The translations under genes and the position numbers were made by a program. A DNA stretch of 15,052 bases from DASYYE01 sp035946955 (GTDB lineage: Bacteria > Actinomycetota > Actinomycetes > Streptosporangiales > Streptosporangiaceae): contig DASYYE010000084.1 in NCBI GenBank assembly GCA_035946955.1, forward strand, positions 1 through 15,052. Direction: 5' to 3'. The notes below the pieces were generated by a model that was not told where the DNA came from, did no database searches, and was given only the letters and a program-made list of their open reading frames with translations. Numbering within the stretch: position 1 is the stretch's first letter; every line of letters starts with the position of its first letter. Below are positions 6,890 through 13,473 of this stretch, one piece after another.

Positions 6890-9037
6890 GTGGTGACCCC
6901 TTCGCGCTATCCGGACGCTCCCCGCCTCGACACCGCCGACACCATCCATGGCCACGTGGTGGCCGACCCGTACCGCTGGCTCGAAGACGCTGACGGCGCA
7001 CAGACCACGGCGTGGCTGGCAGCGCAGGACGCGCTGTGCGCCGGGTACCTCGCGGGCCTGCCCGGGCGGGACTGGGTCGCGGCACGCGTTGCCGAACTGC
7101 TCGCCACCGGCGCGGTGAGCCCGCCGGCCTGGCGCGGCGAGCGGTGCTTCTTCACCCAGCGGGCACCAGGCCAGGAGCATGCGGTGCTCTACGTGTCCGC
7201 GGACGCCACACCAGGGCGGGCACTCGTTGACCCGACAGGCATCGACCCGTCCGGGCAGACCACGCTCGACGCCTGGCACGCCGGGCCCGGCGGGCGGCTG
7301 CTCGCCTACCAGCTGTCCAAGGACGGCTCGGAGGAGTCGGTGCTGTGGGTCATGGACGTGGCTTCCGGCGAGGTGGTCGACGGCCCCATCGACCGCACCC
7401 GGTTCACTCCGGTGGCCTGGACCGGTGACGGCAAGGCCTTCTACTACGTCCGGCGGCTGCCGCCCAGGGCGGTGTCAGCCGGGGAGGAGCAGTACCACCG
7501 GCGTGTCTACCTGCACCGGGTCGGCAGCCCCGCCGCTGAGGACGTCCTGGTCTTCGGTGACGGCCAGGACAAGACCACGCTCTACACCGTCTGGTCGAGC
7601 ATTGACGGCCGCTGGCTGGTGCTGGGCGCCAGCCAGGGCACAGCCCCGCGCAACGACCTCTGGGTCGCCGACCTGGCCGCCTCGGCCGAGGCCGCGCCGG
7701 AGTTCCGGGTTGCCGTGGCGGGCCGTGACGCCCGCACCAGCGGCCAGGTCGGCCGCGACGGGCGGCTGTACCTGCTGACCAACCTGGATGCACCGCGCGG
7801 CCGGCTGGCCGTCGCAGACCCCGCGCGGCCAGGGCCCGCGGGCTGGACGGACCTGCTCGGCCAGGACGGCACCGCAGTGCTCACCGGCTACACGCTGCTC
7901 GACGGCTCGCGGCTTGACCGGCCGGTGCTCCTCGCGTCCTGGGCGCGGCACGGGATCAGCGAGGTCAGCGTGCACGAGGTGAGCACGGGCCAGCGCGTGG
8001 CGGACGTCCGGCTGCCAGGGCTGGGCACGGTCAGCGGCCTGACCGCGCGTCCCGAAGGCGGTCACGAGGGCTGGTTCGCCTACACCGACGACGTGACTCC
8101 GGTGACCGTGTACTCCTACGACGCGCTCACGGACCGGACAGCAGTGTGGGCACGTCCGCCGGGATCGGCCGGGCTGTCCGGGGTCGCGACCCAGCTGGTC
8201 ACGTACACCTCCGCGGACGGCACTGAGGTCCATATGCGGGTCGTGTCGGGCACGGGGGGCCAGCCAGGGACCGGCGGTCCCGCTGGGACACCACCTCGGC
8301 CGGCGATCCTGCACGGCTACGGCGGATTCAACATCGCGAGCACCCCGGAGTTCTCGGCTGATGCCCTTGCCTGGGTCGAGGCTGGTGGCGTGTACGCGGT
8401 CGCCGGGTTGCGCGGCGGGAGCGAGGACGGGGAGGACTGGCACCGCGCGGGCATGCGTGAGCACAAGCAGAACGTGTTCGACGACATGCACGCGGCCGCG
8501 GAACGGCTCATCGCGGATGGCTGGACGACCCCGAGCCAGCTGTGTGTGGCCGGCGGTTCGAACGGCGGGCTGCTGGTCGGCGCGGTCCTCACCCAGCGCC
8601 CCGACCTCTATGCGGCGGTGGTGTGTTCCGCGCCCCTGCTGGACATGGTGCGTTACGAGCGGTTCGGGCTCGGACGGCTGTGGACCGACGAGTACGGGAC
8701 GGCCGAGGATCCCACGGAGTTCGGCTGGCTGCTGTCGTACTCGCCGTACCACCATGTCCGCGAGGGCACGGCCTACCCGGCCGTGCTGTTCACGGCGTTC
8801 GACGGCGACACCCGAGTTGACCCGCTGCACGCGCGCAAGATGTGCGCGGCACTGCAGCACGCCACCGGGTCACCACCCGCGCAGCGTCCCGTCCTGCTGC
8901 GTTACGAGCGTGACGTGGGACACGGCGCCCGGGCGGTGAGCCGCTCGGTCGCGCTCGCGGCCGACACCAAGGCGTTCGCCGCCGCCCTCACGGGCCTGCG
9001 CCTGCCCAGCGCGCAGGCCCGTGAGGCTGCGACCTAG
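6890..9037 (+). CDS. prolyl oligopeptidase family serine peptidase (S9A)
   Basis: This cytoplasmic S9A serine peptidase cleaves short peptides after proline. It has 715 residues, the normal length of the family (about 700). The N-terminal HGHVVADPYRWLEDAD motif leads into a beta-propeller region, and the alpha/beta hydrolase domain follows from about residue 430. The catalytic triad can be placed as S557 in GGSNGG, D640 in FDGDTRVDPLHA with R642 at the substrate-binding arginine position, and H678 in DVGHGAR. There is no signal peptide. Two GTG codons in a row (6890, 6893) are possible starts; neither has a Shine-Dalgarno site, but a TAGCCT -10 hexamer lies directly upstream. Its stop overlaps that of the convergent symporter. 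It has no obvious link to glycolate metabolism. Oligopeptidase B is the other S9A option. Confidence 0.93.
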   Translation: MVTPSRYPDAPRLDTADTIHGHVVADPYRWLEDADGAQTTAWLAAQDALCAGYLAGLPGRDWVAARVAELLATGAVSPPAWRGERCFFTQRAPGQEHAVLYVSADATPGRALVDPTGIDPSGQTTLDAWHAGPGGRLLAYQLSKDGSEESVLWVMDVASGEVVDGPIDRTRFTPVAWTGDGKAFYYVRRLPPRAVSAGEEQYHRRVYLHRVGSPAAEDVLVFGDGQDKTTLYTVWSSIDGRWLVLGASQGTAPRNDLWVADLAASAEAAPEFRVAVAGRDARTSGQVGRDGRLYLLTNLDAPRGRLAVADPARPGPAGWTDLLGQDGTAVLTGYTLLDGSRLDRPVLLASWARHGISEVSVHEVSTGQRVADVRLPGLGTVSGLTARPEGGHEGWFAYTDDVTPVTVYSYDALTDRTAVWARPPGSAGLSGVATQLVTYTSADGTEVHMRVVSGTGGQPGTGGPAGTPPRPAILHGYGGFNIASTPEFSADALAWVEAGGVYAVAGLRGGSEDGEDWHRAGMREHKQNVFDDMHAAAERLIADGWTTPSQLCVAGGSNGGLLVGAVLTQRPDLYAAVVCSAPLLDMVRYERFGLGRLWTDEYGTAEDPTEFGWLLSYSPYHHVREGTAYPAVLFTAFDGDTRVDPLHARKMCAALQHATGSPPAQRPVLLRYERDVGHGARAVSRSVALAADTKAFAAALTGLRLPSAQAREAAT

Positions 9038-10704
9038 CGGACGGCCGCCACGCCTCCCCGCCGCGCGTGCTTGGCCTGGCGTGGCAGCTCGCCGTCGATG
9101 AGTTCGGACATCCGCCGGACGGTCGTGTCGTGCTCGTCGGCCGTGTAGTCGGACGGATCGGTCATGTCCCTGCCACGAGGGACCCCGAGCCAGCGGCACG
9201 CCCAGGTGAGGCTGGCGGCAACGCCCAGGTTCACCACCAGGGCCACCAGGCCCACGTAGATCGAGGCCTTGGTGTCCAGGCCCAGGTGGGACAGGGGCCA
9301 GGAGTCACCGCCGAAGTGGCGGCTGATGACCTTCCCGCTCGCGTCCGTGCCTGGGATCTGGTACAGCATGGCGACCCCGCTGACCAGCCCGGCTATCAGC
9401 CCTGCGATGAGGGCCCGGCGGTGGAACCAGTTCGTGTAGAGGCCGAGGGCGACCGCCGGGAACACCTGCAGGAGGACGCACCCGCCCATGAGCTGGAGGT
9501 CGATGGCGTTCCCGACGTTGATGCTCACGATCACCGCGAGCGCGCCGAGCTTCACCACGAGCGACGCGATCCGGCTTACCTGGGTCTCCTGTCCGGCGGT
9601 GGCGTCGCGCTTGAAGAACACCCGGTAGATATTGCGGGTGAACAGGTTGGCCGCCCCGATCGACATGATCGATGCCGGGACCAGGGCGCCAATGCTCAGC
9701 GCGGCGAAGCACAGGCCCGCGCCCCAGCCGTTCAGGTTGGTCTGCAGGAGCTGCGGGAGGATCGTGGTCGAGTTCCCGCCAAGAGGCCGTACACCCGCGG
9801 AGATCGCGGCGAAGCCGAAGAGGGCGAAGAGCCCCAGCATCAGCGTGTAGACCGGCAGCAGCGACAGGCTCCGCTTGACGGTGGCGCGGTTGCGTGACGC
9901 CAGTACGCCGGTCATCGTGTGCGGGTACAGGAACAGCGCCATGGCCGAGCCCAGCGCCAGAGTCACGTAGCTGAGCTGCGCGTTCGCTGGCAACAGCAGT
10001 GAGCCGCCCTTGGAATGGGCGAACTGGGTGCTGGCGGCGCTGAAGACGTGCCCCCAGCCGCCCTGGGTGATGGTGAGCAGCAGCAACACGATCAGGACTG
10101 TCGCCATCAGCATCAGGTCTTTGACAATGGCCAGCAGCGCGGGCGCCCGCAGCCCCGAGTTGAACGTGAAGAAGGCCAGCAGGCCAAACGCCAGGATCAG
10201 CGGTATGTCACCGGTGATGCCCATAGCCTGGAACACTGCCCGCATACCGACGAGTTGCACGGCAATGTATGGCATGGTCGCGATAATGGTGGTGCAGGCG
10301 ACGAGCACGGCCAGCGGCGATGACCCGAAGCGCGCTCGGACGAACTCCGCCGGGGTCACGAACCCGTGCACATGGGCGACTGACCACATCCTGGGCAGTG
10401 CCACGTAGATCAGCGGGTACGTGATCGCCAGGAAGGCCACGGGGAAGAACCCAGGGGCACCCAGCCCGTACACCAGCGCGGGCAGGGCCACGAGGGTGTA
10501 GGCGGTGTAGACATCGCCACCCAGCAGGAAGAAGCAGATCCCGTTCCCGAATGCGCGGCCACCCAGGCCCCATTCCTCAAGGCCCCACTTCTGGTCGAAC
10601 GCGGCCTCCGGCCGGCGCCACCGCGACGCGGCAAAGCCGAGTACGGTGATGACGCCGAACATCGCGATGACGACACTGATTTCAGTTACGTGCCCTCCGA
10701 GCAT
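9034..10704 (-). CDS. sodium:solute symporter (SSS family), monocarboxylate type
   Basis: This polytopic membrane protein of 556 residues belongs to the SSS family (LeuT-like fold). Many hydrophobic segments can be read, starting with ISVVIAMFGVITVLGFAA and then the LLGGDVYTAYTLVALPALVY helix pair, consistent with about 13 helices. A charged cytoplasmic tail of about 45 residues ends the protein. The motif set resembles monocarboxylate permeases such as MctP/MctC rather than proline or pantothenate carriers. Its ATG at 10704 overlaps the stop of the DUF3311 gene by one base (TAATG), which fixes the start and implies coupled translation. The glycolate oxidase block just across the convergent boundary suggests glycolate, lactate, pyruvate or acetate as substrate; this is an inference. 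Confidence 0.9.
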   Translation of the reverse strand: MLGGHVTEISVVIAMFGVITVLGFAASRWRRPEAAFDQKWGLEEWGLGGRAFGNGICFFLLGGDVYTAYTLVALPALVYGLGAPGFFPVAFLAITYPLIYVALPRMWSVAHVHGFVTPAEFVRARFGSSPLAVLVACTTIIATMPYIAVQLVGMRAVFQAMGITGDIPLILAFGLLAFFTFNSGLRAPALLAIVKDLMLMATVLIVLLLLTITQGGWGHVFSAASTQFAHSKGGSLLLPANAQLSYVTLALGSAMALFLYPHTMTGVLASRNRATVKRSLSLLPVYTLMLGLFALFGFAAISAGVRPLGGNSTTILPQLLQTNLNGWGAGLCFAALSIGALVPASIMSIGAANLFTRNIYRVFFKRDATAGQETQVSRIASLVVKLGALAVIVSINVGNAIDLQLMGGCVLLQVFPAVALGLYTNWFHRRALIAGLIAGLVSGVAMLYQIPGTDASGKVISRHFGGDSWPLSHLGLDTKASIYVGLVALVVNLGVAASLTWACRWLGVPRGRDMTDPSDYTADEHDTTVRRMSELIDGELPRQAKHARRGGVAAVR

Positions 10705-11129
10705 TACCGACCCCGCCTTTTCGTCGCCTGATAGACCACGAAGGTCATGCAGGAGGCCAGGACCACGAATGCCAGCTGGGACCAATAGAAGAAAGGCACG
10801 CCGAATAGCACTGGCGTGGTGCGGTCATACAGCGGCGTCAGCAGTGGCACCACCACCGCCACCACCAGCAACCAGTGCCAGCGGCTGCGGTCGGTCGCGC
10901 CGGGACGAGTATGACGGGCTTCGGTTTGTGGCGCGTTGTCCGAGACAGCGGCCGCCGAGGCTGGATCGTATGGCGCCTTGTCCCACGCACTGGTGAACAC
11001 GGCTGGGTCCTGTGGCGCCCTGTCCCAAACTCTGTTGAACAAGGCCGGATCCTGTGGCGCCCTGTCCCAGGCACTGGTGAACAAGGCTGGAACATCAGGC
11101 CGCCCGTTGCGGCCAGGCGTATCAAACAC
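10704..11129 (-). CDS. DUF3311 small membrane protein with four N-terminal 14-residue repeats
   Basis: This 141-residue protein accompanies the symporter. Residues 84-135 hold two membrane segments (WHWLLVVAVVVPLLTPLY and YWSQLAFVVLASCMTFVVY) joined by DRTTPVLFGVPFF, the typical DUF3311 signature; usual family members are only about 60-80 residues. The extra N-terminal region carries four tandem repeats at about residues 14-69: PALFTSAWDRAPQD, PALFNRVWDRAPQD, PAVFTSAWDKAPYD and a degenerate PASAAAVSDNAPQT. The GTG at 11129 is chosen because GGGGGAGGGGA lies six bases upstream; the longer reading from a TTG at 11165 would run through this site. Small proteins of this type are commonly encoded directly before SSS symporters and may assist their assembly or activity, but their function is not established. 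The role of the repeats is unknown. Confidence 0.85.
   Translation of the reverse strand: MFDTPGRNGRPDVPALFTSAWDRAPQDPALFNRVWDRAPQDPAVFTSAWDKAPYDPASAAAVSDNAPQTEARHTRPGATDRSRWHWLLVVAVVVPLLTPLYDRTTPVLFGVPFFYWSQLAFVVLASCMTFVVYQATKRRGR
10924..11091. repeat. four 42-bp tandem repeats inside the DUF3311 gene
   Basis: The units are 10924-10965, 10966-11007, 11008-11049 and 11050-11091. By hand alignment, units 3 and 4 differ at 5 of 42 bases and units 2 and 4 at 6 of 42; unit 1 is much more diverged. The shared core on the plus strand is TGGCGCC.TGTCCCA followed by a GTTGAAC/GGTGAAC segment and GGC(T/C)GG. Each unit encodes 14 residues on the minus strand, so copy-number changes would keep the frame. 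Confidence 0.9.
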
Positions 11130-11161
11130 GGTTGCTCCCCTCCCCCAACTCCATGCAGCAC

Positions 11162-11187
11162 GCAACTAACACAATGCAAGGAGTTGC
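11162..11187 (-). promoter_or_regulatory. inverted repeat in the leader of the DUF3311-symporter genes
   Basis: GCAACT (11162-11167) and AGTTGC (11182-11187) form a perfect six-base stem with a 14-base loop. It would lie about 33 bases upstream of the GTG start in the mRNA. The loop carries CTCCTT, which could also pair with the purine-rich ribosome binding site downstream. A role in translation control is possible but unproven. Confidence 0.25.
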
Positions 11188-11347
11188 CCACACGACCCCG
11201 GGGATTCCCTCAACGGTGAAGAACCGGAACCCGGAGTGTGCGTAAAAAGATCGAGGTTGGATTATTACACCAGCTCCCCCGGTCTTGTCCCCACTTTTGG
11301 GCGGTATTCCTGGGAGGGTGAAAACTGCGTAACTCAGTGCACTCCCG

Positions 11348-11369
11348 TACCACTGGTAACAATTATACC
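11348..11369 (-). promoter_or_regulatory. candidate promoter -10 with overlapping operator-like half-sites
   Basis: A perfect TATAAT lies on the minus strand at 11367-11362. Overlapping it are three alternating half-sites on the plus strand, TACC (11348-11351), GGTA (11355-11358) and TACC (11366-11369), which form a TACCA-C-TGGTA palindrome and a wider GGTA-N7-TACC palindrome. This arrangement is what a repressor-controlled promoter of the DUF3311-symporter pair would look like. No clear -35 is seen, and the leader to the GTG would be about 225 bases. The remainder of the 11130-11399 gap is relatively AT-rich and shows no credible gene. Confidence 0.35.
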
Positions 11370-11399
11370 TGCGACCCGGTTGGTTATATTTTGCGCGTT

Positions 11400-12314
11400 T
11401 TATTCACTGAGCCACGCTGGGGCAAGTTCGCCTTCGGCGACGATCACCGCAGGGCCGCTGAGCCACGTGGTGCCGTTACCGAGGACCACCCGCAGCCGCC
11501 CGCCGGGTACACGGACCTGCCAGGCCCGGCTGTCGTGACTGTGCCCGCCAGAGCCGTCCGCGCTGGAGCCGTCCGCGCCAGAATCTTCCGCCATGCAGCC
11601 GTTTGCGCCGGACCCGTACGCGTGGTCGGCGGCTACGGCCGCGGCCACCGCGCCCGTGCCGCAGGACTGGGTCTCTCCTGACCCCCGCTCGTGCACCCGC
11701 ATGGTGAGCGAGCCAGCGCTGGTTACCTGTACCAGTTCGACATTGGCGCCGTGGGGGAACTGCGCGGGGTCGAGCCCGGGCGCGGCAGTCAGGTCGAACG
11801 ACTCCAGACCGTCCTCGACCAGGCAGGCCAGGTGCGGGTTGCCGACACTCACCGCCAGCCCGGGGTAGCTCTGACCGCCTACGGTGGCCTGCCCGTCGCC
11901 CACCACTGTCGCGGGGCCCATGTCCACGGTGACGTCACCGTCATCCGACAGCCTCACCAGGCGCGTGCCCGAGCGGGTCGCGACCGGGAACTCCGGGCCG
12001 GTGACCAGGCCATGGCTGGCCAGGTAACGCGCGAAGACGCGGATCCCGTTGCCGCACATCTCCGCGATGCTGCCATCGGCGTTGCGGTAGTCCATAAACC
12101 ACTGCGCGCCGGCCCCATGGTCACCCCCCGGCCCGCTCCCGGCCACCTCGCCAACGGCGGCGGCCCGGACCACCCGCAGCACGCCGTCCCCCCCGAGACC
12201 CGCGCGGCGGTCACACACCCGCGCCACCAGGGCGGACGTGAGGCCGTGGGCTCCGTCCGGGTCGAACAGGACGACGAAGTCGTTCTGGGTGCCGTGCCCC
12301 TTCGCGAAACGCAT
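11400..12314 (-). CDS. dapF: diaminopimelate epimerase
   Basis: It interconverts LL- and meso-diaminopimelate in lysine and peptidoglycan synthesis, in the cytoplasm. The N-terminal MRFAKGHGTQNDF is the standard DapF start. The two active-site cysteines are C87 in AEMCGNGIRVFARY and C218 in GSGETQSCGTGAVAAA; substrate-loop motifs DYRNADGSIAEMCGNG and SVGNPHLACLV are also present. The 304 residues are longer than the usual 275-290, largely because of a Gly/Ser/Asp-rich insertion at about residues 232-263. The ATG at 12314 is chosen from homology. There is no ribosome binding site, but TAGCAT lies seven bases upstream, so the mRNA may be leaderless. Upstream in-frame extension (to 12653) crosses the divergent methyltransferase gene and is not credible. 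hflX, often next to dapF, is about 10.7 kb away. Confidence 0.95.
   Translation of the reverse strand: MRFAKGHGTQNDFVVLFDPDGAHGLTSALVARVCDRRAGLGGDGVLRVVRAAAVGEVAGSGPGGDHGAGAQWFMDYRNADGSIAEMCGNGIRVFARYLASHGLVTGPEFPVATRSGTRLVRLSDDGDVTVDMGPATVVGDGQATVGGQSYPGLAVSVGNPHLACLVEDGLESFDLTAAPGLDPAQFPHGANVELVQVTSAGSLTMRVHERGSGETQSCGTGAVAAAVAADHAYGSGANGCMAEDSGADGSSADGSGGHSHDSRAWQVRVPGGRLRVVLGNGTTWLSGPAVIVAEGELAPAWLSE
11551..11580. repeat. 15-bp tandem duplication inside dapF
   Basis: GAGCCGTCCGCGC plus two variable bases occurs twice in a row (11551-11565 and 11566-11580). On the minus strand it encodes the GADGS/SADGS part of the insertion that lengthens this DapF. The unit is a multiple of three and keeps the reading frame. 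Confidence 0.75.
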
Positions 12315-12321
12315 GCCGCCG

Positions 12322-12327
12322 ATGCTA
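12322..12327 (-). promoter_or_regulatory. -10 element placed for a leaderless dapF transcript
   Basis: Read on the minus strand, TAGCAT is followed by seven bases (CGGCGGC) and then the dapF ATG. Transcription would therefore begin at or next to the A of the start codon. No GGAGG-like site precedes the ATG, which fits a leaderless message. No clear -35 is present. Confidence 0.45.
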
Positions 12328-12420
12328 GTCGCGACCCGCCGTGGCCGGGCTCCGCGTGTCGCGGGCACATGGCGCCCGGGTATCCCTACCGTAAAAGTGG
12401 ACACCGACCGCGGAGGCACC

Positions 12421-13425
12421 ATGCCAGCCACCGGCAAGCCCTCCCCAACCGCCCCGGCCCCGCCAGGCCCAGTCCCCCCAGCCCCATCCCACCTGGGCGC
12501 GCGCCCGGCGCCGTCGGCGCCCCGGATGCCGCCCCGCCCCCGCCTCGCCGGAGACGCCGCCCTGACCCGGCTGCTCACGGACGGGGTCACCTGGGGCAAC
12601 AGCGCACAATGGCTGCCGCTGCTCCCCGAGGCATCGGTCGACCTGTGGTTCACCAGCCCTCCCTATGCGGACGCCCGCGCCTACAGCCGCATCAGCCCCG
12701 ACACCTACGTGGACTGGTTCCTGCCGTTCGGCCGGGACATGCTCAGGGCCACCAAGGACACCGGGTGGCTCGTGCTCAACATCAAGAACCGGGTCGCCAG
12801 CGGTGGGCCGCTGCGCGGGCAGCGGCACCCGTACGTGTACCTGCTCGTCCTCGCGCTGCAGCGGCTTGGCTGGCGCTGGCTGGAGACCTACATCTGGTCA
12901 AAGCCCAATGCGGTCCCCGGCCGGTACGGCCCGCGGACCAAGGACAGCTTCGAGTACGTATACGCGTTCGCCAAGGGCGCCAGGCCATGGTTTGACCTGG
13001 ACGCGGTCCGCGTGCCCTACCGGACCGCCCCGGACGAGATCGAACGGCGCAAGCTGGACACCCTGGGACGGCGCACCACCGGCGCCGGGTTCGGCCGGGA
13101 CCGGACCAAGACCTACCTGCATGGCGGCGCCGACCCCGGCAATGTGGTCAGCGTCGCGCAGGTCTACAACCAGCACCACGGAGCCGGTGGCCACACCGCC
13201 GCGATGCCGGAGGGCCTTGCCGAGTTCTTCGTCAAGGCGTGTTCGCCGCCCGGCGGGGTCGTACTTGACCCGTTCGCGGGGTCAGGGACTACGGCTGTGG
13301 TCGCACGCCGCCTGGGCCGGCACGCGGGCGGCCTCGACATCCACCAGGGTTTTGTGCGCACGGCAGCCGAACGGCTGCGGTGTGCCGAGCCGGACCACAT
13401 CCCAGTGGTGGTTGATTTTGACTGA
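12421..13425 (+). CDS. beta-class site-specific DNA methyltransferase (N4-cytosine or N6-adenine), apparently solitary
   Basis: This 334-residue enzyme transfers a methyl group from S-adenosylmethionine to an exocyclic amino group in DNA. Catalytic motif IV, TSPPY (78-82), precedes the AdoMet-binding motif I, DPFAGSGTT (283-291), which is the beta-class order. The TSPPY form is more typical of N4-cytosine enzymes than DPPY. Between them lie a WSKPNAVPGRYGPRTKDSFEY segment and a region around 190-250 that may recognise the target. Residues 2-45 form a Pro/Ala-rich extension of low complexity. The ATG at 12421 follows GGAGG at four bases; an ATG at 12526 has none. No endonuclease gene adjoins it: dapF is divergent and an M20 peptidase convergent. 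The recognition sequence cannot be predicted. Confidence 0.9.
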   Translation: MPATGKPSPTAPAPPGPVPPAPSHLGARPAPSAPRMPPRPRLAGDAALTRLLTDGVTWGNSAQWLPLLPEASVDLWFTSPPYADARAYSRISPDTYVDWFLPFGRDMLRATKDTGWLVLNIKNRVASGGPLRGQRHPYVYLLVLALQRLGWRWLETYIWSKPNAVPGRYGPRTKDSFEYVYAFAKGARPWFDLDAVRVPYRTAPDEIERRKLDTLGRRTTGAGFGRDRTKTYLHGGADPGNVVSVAQVYNQHHGAGGHTAAMPEGLAEFFVKACSPPGGVVLDPFAGSGTTAVVARRLGRHAGGLDIHQGFVRTAAERLRCAEPDHIPVVVDFD

Positions 13426-13473
13426 ACCCTCCGCGCTGCCCTGTCTTACCGGGAGGCCGGGCGACCGCCGGTG

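Noticed and set aside
5846..7279. 477-codon minus-strand reading frame opposite glcF and the oligopeptidase
   Set aside because: It spans two clear plus-strand genes and their gap, and its composition is that of a shadow frame (His, Gly, Arg, Val rich).
7475..8860. 461-codon minus-strand reading frame opposite the oligopeptidase
   Set aside because: It is an antisense shadow of the S9A gene, whose catalytic triad is intact on the plus strand.
10924..11091. CRISPR-like array
   Set aside because: The 42-bp units are directly adjacent with no spacers and are in frame inside a coding sequence, so they are protein repeats.
12315..12653. N-terminal extension of dapF on the minus strand
   Set aside because: The extension would lie opposite the methyltransferase; DapF homology begins exactly at MRFAKGHGTQNDF and a -10 hexamer lies just upstream of that ATG.
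11691..12995. 434-codon plus-strand reading frame across dapF and the methyltransferase
   Set aside because: It crosses two real genes in wrong frames and is very rich in Arg, Pro and His, with no motif.
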